From Agapetus fuscipes (taxonomy: Eukaryota; Arthropoda; Insecta; Trichoptera; Glossosomatidae): DNA of 64,000 nt. Both the position numbers and the translations under genes were made by a program. The stretch spans positions 12,529,001-12,593,000 of the forward strand of contig OX637332.1 of the NCBI GenBank assembly GCA_951799405.1. The letters run 5' to 3'. The notes beneath the pieces were generated by a model. It was not told the origin of the DNA. It saw only the letters and a program-made list of their open reading frames with translations, and did no database searches. Shown in pieces: positions 19,103 to 30,820 of the stretch (its first letter is position 1; every line of letters begins with the position of its first letter).

Positions 19103-20339
19103 GTTATACTGATTATTAGTAACATCTGAACTGATTATGTAAGTGGGAGTGATTTGAAGAAAGAGAGTGATGTGAGTGAGGGAATTTATGTGAATTGCGT
19201 ACTTTATTTGCGAGGATTGAAAGTTTCTGAGCTCATTCTAGAAGCGTTGCCTGACGTGGAGGCCAAGACCTAATTTTTGTTGAATGCGTGTATGTTGTCG
19301 ACCTGTTAAATCTCTGCTGCCCCATCGCGTTGGATGTGAATGCCTGTGTGTGTGTGTTTTTAAGGAATTGTTGACCTGTGCAAGGCTGTCTATTGAATTT
19401 GCATCGTTGCCTCCCGTGAGAATTGTGTCGCCATCTTGTGTGTTGCTTGTTGCCACGTGCTCCCACGCGGCCGACGGTGCTGCCAGCGGCGAACGCCCTA
19501 ACCACGCTTCCCGGAATCACTTATTAGGAATGTGCAACTCCGCACTCCGACTTCGGCAATCATCGACACACGCACTCGACATCGGCGTTACCCGGTATAT
19601 TAGCCACGCCCCATACTATGACTGACTTTGCGCCCGACATTAAGGAGCCGTCTCTTTTGCTGCCTTTTGCAATATAAAATTTAAATATTATTTATGCGTG
19701 GAAAAATTGGTGTAATGATGTTGAATTTAATAAATGAAACAAATATTTAGTTAGAATAAGTTTGAATATAGAACACTGTTTTTGAATATGGAAAACAAAA
19801 GAATGTCATTTCAGTGAAAACAATATGCTGTTGTTGTAAAAAAGTCTGTGCGAAATAAATTAATCCCCCTATAATATAAAATGCAACGGCCTCCCCATAC
19901 AAAATAATTGTGCGTTAATGGATGACAAACTGAAGAACTCCTGAACAGATGCACGTCATATTCACAACAAATATTGTTCAGGACTTGGGATGTGCTTCCT
20001 CATCATTAATAGATTTTAAATTGTTGTTTTTAAAATAAATAAACATGATCAATCACAACACCTTTTTATGTAAAACCTATGCGAGAAACAAAACTCATTT
20101 TGACATTCGAATTTCAAATAAATTGCCAACACTTCAACATACGCTTCAAAGTTGCCATACAAGTCGATTCTTTTTCGGTTGAATTCCGTTGAGTACCTAC
20201 CTATATTCTTTATTTATTTCAAAATTATACTTCAACCAGTTATAACATGTATTTTTTAGAAATAATGACGATCGATTAGGTCAACTTTTTATATGAAACC
20301 ATACTTATTGCGGCATTTGATTTTTTTAAAGTATTATTA
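19103..20339. other. unassigned DNA with GC-rich island
   Basis: 19240-19640 is GC-rich with (TG)n (about 19343-19358). Short ORFs on both strands there look like coincidence. 19640-20340 is ordinary AT-rich DNA. Confidence 0.4.
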
Positions 20340-22765
20340 TAATATACAATCTAAGTTGCATAGACGCAAAATTTCAGCCTTTCATGACCATAAGCCCTGC
20401 AACTTTTGCTGACCTTCTCAGAAACAGGGGACACATTTGTTAAGTGAACCCATTTATGCGATATGGGTGGTAAGCCTCATACTAACCCTTAAGTCAAGGA
20501 ATTTGATTCAACAACGTTAAATTTAATTTATAATCTAAAGTTGCAAAAAAAGTTATTTGATGATTCAAATTGAATGCACGCCCACAAACTGGCAAATGTC
20601 ATTTCACGTTAACATATAGTTGTGGCGCTTGATTTTTTATAAATATTAGAATATATAATCTAAGTTGCACAGATACAATAACTTTTATAATTCATATTCA
20701 ATACATGCCCCCCTGGAGACACGAGTGGGTTCGCACTTATAAATGCTGCATGTGAACTTACAAATTAAAATTAAGGCCTCTAATGAACATAAGCCCTGCA
20801 ACTTTTGCCAACCTTTTCAAAAACAGGGGAAACATTTGTCAAGTGAACCATTTTTTTCGATCTGGGTATTCAAGCTCATACTTCCCTATCCGTCAAGGAT
20901 TTGAGTTTAAAAAATCCTTCAACAACGTTAAATTTAATTTATAATCTAAAGTTGCAAAAAAAGTTATTTGATGATTCAAATTGAATGCGCGCCCACAAAC
21001 TGGCAAATGTCATTTCACGCTAACCTATAGTTGTGGCGCTTGATTTTTTTAAAATATTAGAATATATAATCTAAGTTGCACAGATACAATAACTTTTATG
21101 ATTCATATTCAATGCATGTCCCCCTGGAGACACGAGTGGGTTCGCACTTATAAATGCTGTATGTGAACTTAAAATTCAAATTAAGGCCTGTAATGAACAT
21201 GAGCCCTGCAACTTTTGCCACCCTTTTCAAAAACAGGGGAAACATTTTTCAAATGAACAATTTTTTGCAATATGGGTATTTAGGCTCATACTAACCTATA
21301 AGTCAAGGAATTTCTAATCTAATCTAAGCTGCAAGGATATATATCATTTAAGATTTATATTAAATGCATTCCCACAAGCAGACATGTATAATTTCGCGCT
21401 GGCACATGCCGCATGTGGACCTACATTATAAAAACCCTATCTCAAATGAACATAAGCCATGCAACTCTTGCCATCCTTCCCTGAAACAGGGGTGAAATTG
21501 GCAAAGTGAACCATTTTTCACAGTATGGGTGGTCAGCCGCATACCAACCTATAAGTCAAGGATTTGAGTTTGAAAAATCCTTAAACAACGTTAGAGATAG
21601 AAACAATCTTAATTTATAATCTAAAGTTGCAAAAAAACTTATTTGATGATTCAAATTAAATGCACACCCATAAGCTGGCAAATGTCATTTCACGTTAACA
21701 TATAATTGTGGCACTTGATGTTTTTAATATTAGAATATAAATCTAAGTTGCATAGATACATTTTATAATTCATATTCAATGCATGCTTCCATGGAGACAC
21801 GAGTGAGTTCCCGCTTAGAAATGCTGCATGTAAACTTACAAATTAAAATGAAGGCCTCTAATGCACATAAGCTCTGCAACTTTTGCCGACTTTTTCAGAA
21901 ACAGGGGGAACATTAGTTAAGTGAACCCATTTATGCGATATGGGTGGTAAGCCTCATACTAACCCTTAAGTCAAGGAATTTGATTCAACAACGTTAAATT
22001 TAATTTATAATCCAAAGTTGCAAAAAAAGTTATTTGATGATTCAAATTGAATGCACACCCACAAGCTGGCAAATGTCTTTTCACGCTAACATATAATTGT
22101 GGCACTTGATGTTTTTAATTTTAGAATATAAATCTAAGTTGCATACATACATTTTATAATTCATATTCAATGCATGCTCCCAAGTAGACATGAGTGAGTT
22201 TGCGCTTACAAATGCTGCATGTGTAACTACAAATGAAAATTTCAGCCTCTCATGACCATAAGCCATGCAACTTTTGCCGACCTATTCAGAAACAGGGGGA
22301 ACATTAGTTAAGTGAACCCATTTATGCGATATGGGTGGTAAGCCTCATACTAACCCTTAGGTCAAGGAATTTGGGTTTGGAAAATCCTTAAACAACGGTT
22401 ATCTTAATTTATAATCTTAAGTTGCAAAAAGAGTTTTGATGATTCAAATACAATGCACACCCACAAGCTGGCAAATGTCTTTTCACGCTAACATATAATT
22501 GTGGTACTTGATGTTTTTAATTTTAGAATATAAATCTAAGTTGCATACATACATTTTATAATTCATATTGAATGGATGCCCCCAAGCAGACATGAGTGAG
22601 TTTGCGGTTACAAACGCTGCATGTGTAATTATTACAAATAAAAATTTCAGCCTCTCTTGACCATAAGCCCTGCAATTTTGCCGAACTTTTCAGGAACAGA
22701 GAAACATTCGTTCAGTGAACATTTTTTTAGGTATGGGAGGTCAGCCTCATACCTCATGCTTCATA
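20340..22765 (-). repeat. tandem array of SINE-A-derived dimers
   Basis: About five units of roughly 385-415 bp, all in minus orientation. Each unit is one SINE-A 3' half (AATCTAAAGTTGCAAAAA..) plus one nearly full SINE-A (ATAATCTAAGTTGCA.. to CTCATACTAACCCTTAAGTCAAGG). The anchor AACAACGTTA..TTTATAATCTAAAG recurs near 20511, 20923, 21587, 21985 and 22388. A partial unit precedes at 20340. Confidence 0.8.
21318..21562 (-). repeat. younger SINE-A inside the array
   Basis: A SINE-A of the (TCTAA)n-tailed type, closer to 1000-1248 than to the array units. It interrupts the third array unit. Confidence 0.7.
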
Positions 22766-22983
22766 CAAGAATCTCAGAACATGAAAGAACTAAATAACCC
22801 TTTTACCGCAATTTTTTTTCAAATTACTTCTTAAACCATTTAATTACTATGAAGGAGGTGTGAGGAAAAATTATTGCGAAACCAGACTCACTCTGCCCGA
22901 AGGGCCTAGCAGACAACCGTGCACAGCACGGTCAGTCTGCTAGTATTATCTAATTATCCTGCCGTTTCAACATAATTTCAACA
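22766..22983. other. copia 2 upstream region with strong hairpin
   Basis: 22906-22943 folds as CTAGCAGAC/GTCTGCTAG plus CCGTGC/GCACGG around ACA. It may belong to the copia 2 5' LTR, whose start I could not define; the LTR would end TTCAACA at 22983. Confidence 0.5.
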
Positions 22984-23132
22984 GGTTATGGGCCCAGAAA
23001 CGTAGAGGTCATCGATATTTTATTTAGATCGATGGTAGAGGTGAAATAAAAGTGTTAAATGAATATTGAAAATTGTTAGAGGTGAAATAAAAGTGTTAAA
23101 TGAATATTGAAAATTGTTCCTGAAACAAGAAA

Positions 23133-25769
23133 GTGAAAATGGCATTTAGTGAGAATATTTTTGATTCCATTTTAAAATTGAAAGATTCTGTTACTTTTCC
23201 CATGTGGGAGAAAGAAATTAGAATATTGTTGAATGCAAAGAAATTGATAAGATTTATTAATGGCGAAGAAAAGCCAACAGATATTACAAAAAATGATGAA
23301 TGGGAGTCAAAAGATGCATTGGTTCAGTATTATATTTTAAGAACCATTGATAATACCGTAAAATCTCATATATTAAGTAGCGAAAATGCATATGAGATGT
23401 ATTCAACGCTGTGCAATGTGTATAAAAAGAACACAGAGCAACAAAAAAGCAAGCTATTGACAGATTTTTTTGGATTTCAATTTATCAAATGTGAAGACAT
23501 GGCTGGCAATATAGCAGCTCTTCAAAATTTAGCCTTTCGATTAAATGGGCTGAAAATGAATATAAATAATGAAATGATTATGGCAAGACTAATTTTAGCA
23601 CTTCCAGAGGAATATAATTATTTTTCAAGCGCCTGGGACTCAACTGCAAAGGAGGAAAAGAAATTAGAAAATTTAAGAAGCAGATTGTTGGCCGAAGAAG
23701 AGAAATTGAGAGGAACTAAATCTATTGATAAAATGGCTTTCAAAACTTTTACAAATAATTACAATAAAAAACAGGACTATAAAAATCGAAATAATAGACA
23801 ATTTGTAAAATGTTTTAACTGCGGAGGGTCATATCATTATGCAAGTGAATGCAAAAAACCAAAACAAGAGAGACAATATCAATATAAAAATAATCAGAAT
23901 CAATTATCTCCATGCTTGCATTGTAACAAAACAAATCATTTGTCAGAAAAATGCTGGAAAAGAAACATTGGATACCAAGGGAGAGATTTTAATAATAAAA
24001 ATAAAGATAAAAACAATTCGAGGACCAGTTATTTTGTTGATAGCTATATATCTGAATATGTTAATGTGGACTCAACTTTTGTTGTGGATAGTAGATGTAA
24101 TGCTCATCTCACTCGAGAGAGGAATATATTGACTGACGTTGAGGAAACTGAAAAACAACAAATAAATGTTGCAAAGAAAGGTCAAAAGCTGGATGCAAGT
24201 TTGATAGGAAAAGTGGAAGCAGACAATGTAGTTCTAACCAAGGTATCATATGTACCTGAATTAACAAGAAATTTATTGTCGGTCAATGTTATAACAGAAA
24301 AAGGTGGGATTGTGATTTTCGATAAAAATAATGTAAGAATATTCCAAAATTGTCAAATTAAGGCCAAAGGAGGATATTTATCACTTGAAGGAAAGAAAAA
24401 CAGTAATGGACTTTATGAAGTGCATTTGAAGACACAAAATGAGCAAGAAGCTCTCATAACTCAACAAGAAGCAACACAATGGCATAATAAGATGGGACAT
24501 ATAAATTATGAAGATTTGAAGAAGTTACCTGATCTGTGTGAGGGAGTGACAAAAGCTATCAAGATGTGTAATAATGATATATTCTGTGAATCATGTATTA
24601 TAGCTAAACAAACAAGAAAACCATTCAACACAATTAGGCAAAGGGCAACAAGACCTCTTCAAATAATTCACACTGATATTTGCGGGAAAATAGATCCACC
24701 TACTTACGATAATGAACAATATGTATTAACACTTATGGATGACTATACCCATTTTTTGAAAATATATTTACTGCATTACAAATCAGAAGCAGAAGAATAC
24801 ATAAGACAATATGTAGCTGAAGGTGAAGCCCACTTCAACAACATGAAAGTGGAGAAGATTCGATGTGACAATGGTGGTGAATACAGCAGCAATCAATTTA
24901 AGGATTGGTGTAGAAAGAAAGGTATCACTCTGGATTATACTGTTCCACACAGTCCTCAACTAAATGGGAAAGCTGAACGAGAAAATCTTTCATTGATGAA
25001 TAAAGTAAGAGCCATGTTGCATAACTGCAAATTAAGCAACAGAATGTGGGGATATGCTGCAATGACTGCTGCATATCTGATGAACAGAAGCCCATCAGTA
25101 ACAGTAGACACCACACCAGCAGAGAAATGGTATTTTATCAAACCCAATCTATCAAGATTAATCATTTTTGGTTCAGTTGTTTATACAAAAGTTTTAGGTC
25201 ATTTGAAGAAACTAGAACCAAGAGGTCAGAAAGGATTATTTATTGGATATACCAATGTGGGTTATAGAATCTGGAATTCAAAAACCAGAAGAGTATATGT
25301 CTCAAGAGATGTACAGATAACAGATTTTTATGAACCTAAACATCAGTCTGATAATATTTCAAGAACACACATTCACATTGATGATTTACAATTTGAAGAT
25401 GAAATTCATCAAGAAACTGTTGAAGAACAAAATCAAATCCAAAATTTTGATAATCAACAAGAAGAAAATGTTGAAAGCCAAGATGAAGGCTATCAAAGAC
25501 CGCAACGTGAGAGAAGAATGCCGAATAAATACAATGACTATGTCATGTTTACCCTGCTCACCGAAGAATCTCCTTTTACCTATGATGAATGCATGCAAAG
25601 TAATGATAAGCAAAAGTGGATTAAAGCAATTCAAGAGGAAAAAGACAGTTTAATAAAAAACAATACATGGGATTTGGTCAACGAAGAGTGTGCTAAAGGA
25701 AAAGAGACAATCACAAGCCGTTGGTTATTCAAGATTAAGGAAAATGGACGGTATAAAGCGAGACGGTAG
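23133..25769 (+). CDS. copia 2 Gag-Pol (Gag, PR, IN, RT start)
   Basis: 878 codons from an ATG 135 nt after the primer site. Gag opens FDSILKLKDSVTFPMWEKEI (residues about 8-27). Two zinc knuckles at C227 (CFNCGGSYHYASEC) and C261 (CLHCNKTNHLSEKC). The protease motif is Asp319-Ser-Arg321-Cys where the family has DSGA/DTGA, so protease is probably inactive. Integrase has its zinc finger from H451 (WHNKMGH) to CESC, and catalytic Asp515, Asp579 and Glu615 with exact DD35E spacing, all intact. RT begins with NNTWDLV and SRWLFKIKENG. The frame stops at KARR through a small rearrangement in the conserved RLVARG motif. Confidence 0.85.
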   Translation: MKMAFSENIFDSILKLKDSVTFPMWEKEIRILLNAKKLIRFINGEEKPTDITKNDEWESKDALVQYYILRTIDNTVKSHILSSENAYEMYSTLCNVYKKNTEQQKSKLLTDFFGFQFIKCEDMAGNIAALQNLAFRLNGLKMNINNEMIMARLILALPEEYNYFSSAWDSTAKEEKKLENLRSRLLAEEEKLRGTKSIDKMAFKTFTNNYNKKQDYKNRNNRQFVKCFNCGGSYHYASECKKPKQERQYQYKNNQNQLSPCLHCNKTNHLSEKCWKRNIGYQGRDFNNKNKDKNNSRTSYFVDSYISEYVNVDSTFVVDSRCNAHLTRERNILTDVEETEKQQINVAKKGQKLDASLIGKVEADNVVLTKVSYVPELTRNLLSVNVITEKGGIVIFDKNNVRIFQNCQIKAKGGYLSLEGKKNSNGLYEVHLKTQNEQEALITQQEATQWHNKMGHINYEDLKKLPDLCEGVTKAIKMCNNDIFCESCIIAKQTRKPFNTIRQRATRPLQIIHTDICGKIDPPTYDNEQYVLTLMDDYTHFLKIYLLHYKSEAEEYIRQYVAEGEAHFNNMKVEKIRCDNGGEYSSNQFKDWCRKKGITLDYTVPHSPQLNGKAERENLSLMNKVRAMLHNCKLSNRMWGYAAMTAAYLMNRSPSVTVDTTPAEKWYFIKPNLSRLIIFGSVVYTKVLGHLKKLEPRGQKGLFIGYTNVGYRIWNSKTRRVYVSRDVQITDFYEPKHQSDNISRTHIHIDDLQFEDEIHQETVEEQNQIQNFDNQQEENVESQDEGYQRPQRERRMPNKYNDYVMFTLLTEESPFTYDECMQSNDKQKWIKAIQEEKDSLIKNNTWDLVNEECAKGKETITSRWLFKIKENGRYKARR

Positions 25770-26148
25770 TAGCTCGAGGATGTCAGCAAAAAGAACAATT
25801 GGATTATCAGTACATATACAGTTCTGTTGTACAATCTAATTCATTGAGAATGCTATTAGCAATAGCCGCTTCAGAAAAATTGAAAATCAGTACTTTTGAT
25901 GTGAAATCTGCCTTTTTATACGGGAAACTAGAAGAAGAAATTTATATGCAATTGCCGAAAGACATGTATATACCAGGTTAAATATGCAGACTTACAAAAT
26001 CTATATATGGACTCAAACAGGCTCCACATCAATGGTATAAACGCCTGACACAATTTTTATACTCAGAAGGACTTCAACCGTTGCAAACAGATCAATGTGT
26101 TTTCAAGTCAACAAAAGCAGATGAAAAATTGTTCATCGCCATACATGT
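25770..26148 (+). pseudogene. copia 2 reverse transcriptase, broken
   Basis: Continues RT in shifted frames: YSSVVQSNSLRMLLAIAA, FDVKSAFLYGKLEEEIYMQL, then a stop at 25979 produced by what looks like one extra T. After a frame change come KSIYGLKQAPHQWY and CVFKSTKADEKLFIAIHV. It ends immediately before the expected DD of the catalytic motif. Confidence 0.8.
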
Positions 26149-27249
26149 AACGGCTAATTATACAACTCTTTAGTGTATTTCTATGCCGCGGGATGTAAAA
26201 GGGTGGATGGGAGATGGTTTTCATTTGTGTACCTACCCTTAATCAGTGGGATAATTTTTCATATCTTCCTATGGGCTGTTTTTCCGAGCATTCCAACATA
26301 TTTCTAAACCTCTCCCATGCTTCTTGGTTGACTGTGATTGTTTTTTCCACTTTCTAGATGAAAACCGTGAGCGAAAAAAAAATCACAACCCACCAGTCAA
26401 AATGAATTGTGTGTACGTCTGTCTGTATATTTTTTAGGAAGCAAGCCACGTATTTATTTTTAGTTCATCATGTCTTAGCACAGTGAATTGAGTCACCTGT
26501 TTCCGAAAATCCGCAACTTAACTTGCAGGGAAAAATAGTTTTCTTCTTTTTTATATATATTTTTGTCAAGGGTCGAGTACTCTAAATAAAAAAGCATCTA
26601 TAACTTACTAAAAACAACAAGTCTGTGAATCGACATTACCAAATTCCGCCATCGCAGAGATTAAAAATGTTGGATTTCTCAAAATCGTTGCGTGAGGAGA
26701 TAGCGGAGGTTGGAAACAAACGACTCATCAATGATGTCGTGCTATGTGCAATATTCGGCTTAATGTTTTTGTTTTTATGGTTACAGAAGGCGTAGATGAG
26801 GTATTTGTGGCTGTCCTTCCACTCACACTCCTCGAAAACTAAATATCACGTAAACATGAGTATCATTTTTTTTTCTCGGTGTGAGCTGTAGTAAATGCTT
26901 CCATAATCTGTTGTAAAGTATATATTTTGCACCATTATGAGATCCAAATCAATTGTAACAAGTCAAAAAAGGAGACACTCTCGAATCAACTGTTTCACAA
27001 GTCGGTGGCCCTCAGTTTAAAGGAATGGCCCTCTATTCACATATTTTTTTATTAATTTAAAAATAATCTCTGATTTTAGCAAATAACGATTTTGTCAAGT
27101 AAACTATCACGTTTGAGTAATAATCCACACGGAATGCTATAAATTATATTTCGTTCCCCACCAAGGTATCGACAATGATTTGCCGTTTCGGTTGCAAACT
27201 CGAAATAAATAAAAAAATACCGGCGAGGTCAGCCTCCACAAAAGAAATG

Positions 27250-27420
27250 GAAGCTGGAAACCCCCAATTCCAGTGAAGTGGTTGACGTAAGGCCGGTCAC
27301 CTTACCTGTTAAAACAAATAGGATCCACAAGCCACATGCAACCCCTTCGTGGACAAGGCGGTAAGAAGTCGCACTGTGTATATGTGCAGCTTAGTAACAT
27401 TTCTTTTAACAGATGATATT
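27250..27420 (+). repeat. SINE-B fragment
   Basis: Matches the GTAAGGCCGGTCACCTTACCTGT and CACATGCAACCCCTTCGTGGACAAGGCGGTAAGAAGT portion of SINE-B in shorter stretches. Duplicated at 37605-37775. Confidence 0.6.
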
Positions 27421-28359
27421 TTCCCTCGAGACATAATAGTGTGACTAAAAGAGAATCTATCAGCTAAGTACAAAATATATATTGACATTTAAGGGCCCTG
27501 TCCCGTTTTAACATAATCAAAATTTAAAGTTTTTCGAATCTCGAACAGACAAACGTTGCAACGCATAAAACAAAAAAATTCTCTAGTCCAGTATTTGTAC
27601 ACACTTAAAAATATGATACAAATGTCAAATAAGTTTGGGGGCTCTTTACAATAGCATATACAGTTGTCGTTGAATCTTTTCACACGATGTCACATTTCTT
27701 TTTAAACGTCGATCAAGCCAAGAACACACTAACTGTTTACACTCTGTCTCTCTTTCACACACGCGATACATAGGCTAAGGCTCTGCGCTCTTCGCACAGC
27801 GATATCCAATAGTGCAATATGGGATAACATTTTGTAGACGTCATGTAGCGGAAAAATGAAAACAATTTTCAAGACCTATGTTTTTTAGGTTTTCACTTTT
27901 TTCTTTATAAACTGTTTTTATGGCTATGTCCAGAGTGCATCAATATAAATAAATTTTATTTATATCGATGTCAGAGTGAAAATTACGACTAAAAAGAAGG
28001 AGAATTCTGACTCGAACTTCTAAAAAGTACTTCTGGCAAATAAAATATTGCAATTCATATTAGTTTTTCATAATAATAGGCACAAATTTGGTCATTTTCT
28101 TTGTGCAAAAAAATGTTTACATATGCCAATGATTCACATTCGGGGATAAAACGGCCACAGTTGCACATAATAATTTACATAAATAAAAACAACATGTAGA
28201 AAAAAAACAGTGTTTTTTTTAAATCTTTATTAGTTTTTTAGTTACAAATACAACAACAACCTACAAATTATTAATATTCAGTTACAGAATGAATCCAATA
28301 CATTTTTCAAAACTGGCATGTGAGATAAAGATTTGTTTACAACATCTTGGTTTGTTTAC

Positions 28360-28960
28360 ACTGCGCGGAAAGCAAGTGGTCGGTGCAATAGGAAGAATAG
28401 CAAAGAACAAGCGATTGACGATGGATCTGAGAATGGCGGTACACAGTGGCATATTGTTACCGACTTTGATGTATGGAAGTGAAGTATGGACAGTGAACGA
28501 TAGCGAAATGAGTAGAGTATGTACGGTGGAAATGAAGCATTTGAGAAGCATGACAGGAAAAACTCTGAGGGATAGAGTTAGGAATGAATGGGTAAAAAAA
28601 GAATGTAATTTGAAAGAGGATGTGAAAGTTAAGGTACAAAAGAATGTGATGAGATGGTTTGGGCATGTGGAAAGAATGAATGATGATAGACTGACAAAGT
28701 ATGTATACAAAGAAAGTGTGAAAGGAAAAAGAGGGAAGGGACGACCGAGAAAAGTATGGAGTGATCAGATTGGGGAGATTGTGAAAGAATGGGATATACA
28801 AAGTGACCATAAAAGAAGAAAATGCATGAAAAAGGTGATGGATATGAATGAATTGAAAGAGGTATGTAAGGATAGGAAAAAATGGAGGCAGCTCTGCAGA
28901 GGCTCTGGCCACCCCTAGCGGAATGGCGACAGAGTTACAGTTACAGCTGTAACCTAACCT
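28360..28960 (+). pseudogene. LINE RT C-terminus, second subfamily
   Basis: Open frame reading GAIGRIAKNKRLTMDLRMAV, then LPTLMYGSEVWTV, RWFGHVERM, GKGRPRKVW, CKDRKKW and a stop. It is the C-terminal region of the RTE-like LINE but of a distinct subfamily that ends GGCGACAGAGTTACAGTTACAG and lacks the SINE-A tail. 5' truncated; no catalytic domain. Confidence 0.75.
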
Positions 28961-29099
28961 TATACTACAATGTCAATTTGTTTTTTTTGTAATTACACAT
29001 ACAGCATGTGTATGCACACACATACATAATTTTGATTGTAAGTATGTCTCTAATATGAATCTTAACTGTTAATAAAACTTCGTTGTAGACTATTTATAT

Positions 29100-29195
29100 A
29101 TAAATGCAAAGATAAGAATAAGTGGAAGAGACTCTATAAAGATTCTGGCCATGCCTACTGAAAATATGGCGTTATTAGATATAACTATAAAAGTT
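29100..29195 (+). repeat. LINE 3' end fragment, second subfamily
   Basis: A diverged copy of the last coding bases and 3' end at 28865-28945 (AAGATAAGAATAAGTGGAAG.. to ATGGCGTTATTAG). Confidence 0.55.
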
Positions 29196-30292
29196 AATAA
29201 TTATTGACAAGTATCTGTTTATGGTTCAATTCCTAATCAATCTCAATTTTAGGTTTTTGGGACAATTGGGATGCGGGACTTCCTTTTTGTTTCCTAAATA
29301 TGTTTTCGATATGAAATGTCATGTAAAAGTAAAAGCATATACTGGAGACCTATGTCTAGCAGTGAATTATCAGAGATTTACAAAAAATATTTAAAACATA
29401 TTGCATTTGATAATACGATACTATGTAATATGTATTGACATTACGCACTTTCAAAGTTACTTCACTCACTGTGATACACCGGAGATCTCCGACAGAGAAT
29501 GTAAAAGTACGAAATATCGCTTTTATACAAAGTTAAAGTTGATTTACCTTTTTAATTTATATATATTTTGTACATAAACACCTTTTAAAACATAGCTGAG
29601 GTTTTTTTTTACTCTTGCATATCGGCATTTTGATTTTAAGTCATATTTTTTTTCCGCAGAAACGACAAGCGTGCTCTCCCGTCAACGATCCATCTCAAAC
29701 TGAATTATTTTCCGCTTGTATTTGGGCAAATTTAAGTCATCTTTTAAAAATCTTAATAAAATACAGAAAATGATTGTAATTATTTATATATACAGAAACC
29801 AACAGATTATTATGTGAACTTTGATTATAACAGTGAGAAAAAACAGAAAACAAAACAGAAAAGCTAGTTTTTGAGCACTAAAAATTTATATTTACGGCAC
29901 ATTTTTGGGGTTCCTAAAAGTGTTGATTTTACTTTCAATTTACAAAAAACAAAAAATATCGTCAATTAGCATTGTTAACAACAATATTTTCTACAATATT
30001 GTAGAACATTTAAAATACAAAAAATTGACGTATGTACTAGTTAATGAGAGTTCAAAAATGCCTTTTTTTGTAGAAATGCGTAATCGACTTCCCGTATTTA
30101 ATTTTTAGTATTTTAAATTGAGCTTTTATTTTTATTTTAATATAAAATAATTAAAGTTAATACTTGCCATTTTCTATTTCTAAGCATCAAAATTCATTAT
30201 TGTCGTTAATAATATACATATATAAACCTCGAAAACACTAAAAAACGGCGAATTTCAGCAACTGTTCGAAAATATTGGGACAGCGTCGTTAA

Positions 30293-30446
30293 GACTCATT
30301 TTAAATGCATGACCACAAGCAGACACGAGTAAGTTCACGCTTACAAATGCTGCATGTGCACTTACAAAATAAAGAGCCAAATCTCAAATGAACATAAGCA
30401 GTGCAACTTTAGCCGACCTTCCCTGATACAGGGGTAACATTAGCAA
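30293..30446 (-). repeat. SINE-A fragment fused to LINE scrap
   Basis: SINE-A 3' half and middle on the minus strand up to GCAAGTGAA, where it joins a plus-strand LINE fragment. Same junction at about 37846-37999. Confidence 0.75.
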
Positions 30447-30745
30447 GTGAAGTGTTAGATGGTCTGAACATGTAGAAAGGATGCATGATGAAAGACTGAC
30501 AAAGTGTATATACTTACAGAGGAAATTTGAAAGGAAAAAGAAGACCGAGGAATGTATAAAGATCGTGAAAGAATTAAATAGGGGTACATTTACAGAGTGG
30601 ACGTAAAGGAAGGAAATGCATAAAAACTGTGATGGATACGAACCAATTGTACAGAAATATTCAAGGATAGGAAGAAATGGAGGTGTTTCTGCAGAGGATC
30701 TGGCCAACCCTGTCGGAATGGCGACAGAGTTAGTAAACTTACAGC
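30447..30745 (+). pseudogene. decayed LINE C-terminus
   Basis: RW..HVERM..ERLTK, then KDRKKW-like and GGCGACAGAGTTA 3' end, with stops. It belongs to the second LINE subfamily. Copy at about 38000-38284. Confidence 0.65.
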
Positions 30746-30820
30746 TACAGAAATACTAAAGAAATTAATGATATCTTCTTGCTTAATTTTTGTGGGCAAG
30801 AAAATCTAGCGTATCATGTA

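Larger units (their letters stand above)
22984..26148 (+). mobile_element. Ty1/copia element 2, 3'-truncated
   Basis: Starts at the primer site GGTTATGGGCCCAG (22984-22997). A ~41-bp leader sequence (TAGAGGTGAAATAAAAG..) is tandemly doubled at 23036-23117. Gag-PR-IN follow in one frame, then broken RT. The element stops inside RT just before the catalytic YVDD, exactly where the duplicated unit begins (26149). RNase H and 3' LTR are missing. Confidence 0.85.
27493..30288. mobile_element. TTAA-flanked non-autonomous DNA element (piggyBac-like)
   Basis: Flanked by TTAA at 27489-27492 and 30289-30292, where the other copy has a single TTAA (37842-37845). Ends read GGGCCCTGTCCC and, inverted, CGACGCTGTCCC (9 of 12 match), with a shared subterminal TTTTCGAA/CGAACAG. 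TTAA targets are the hallmark of piggyBac superfamily elements. It encodes no transposase and carries LINE fragments, so it would need a transposase in trans. Confidence 0.65.

Noticed and set aside
19233..19625. Overlapping ORFs of 72-113 codons on both strands
   Set aside because: GC-rich sequence lowers stop frequency on both strands at once; no domain or splice signals support a gene.
20340..22765. CRISPR-like or satellite array
   Set aside because: Units are ~400 bp, diverged and SINE-derived, with no short repeats and unique spacers.
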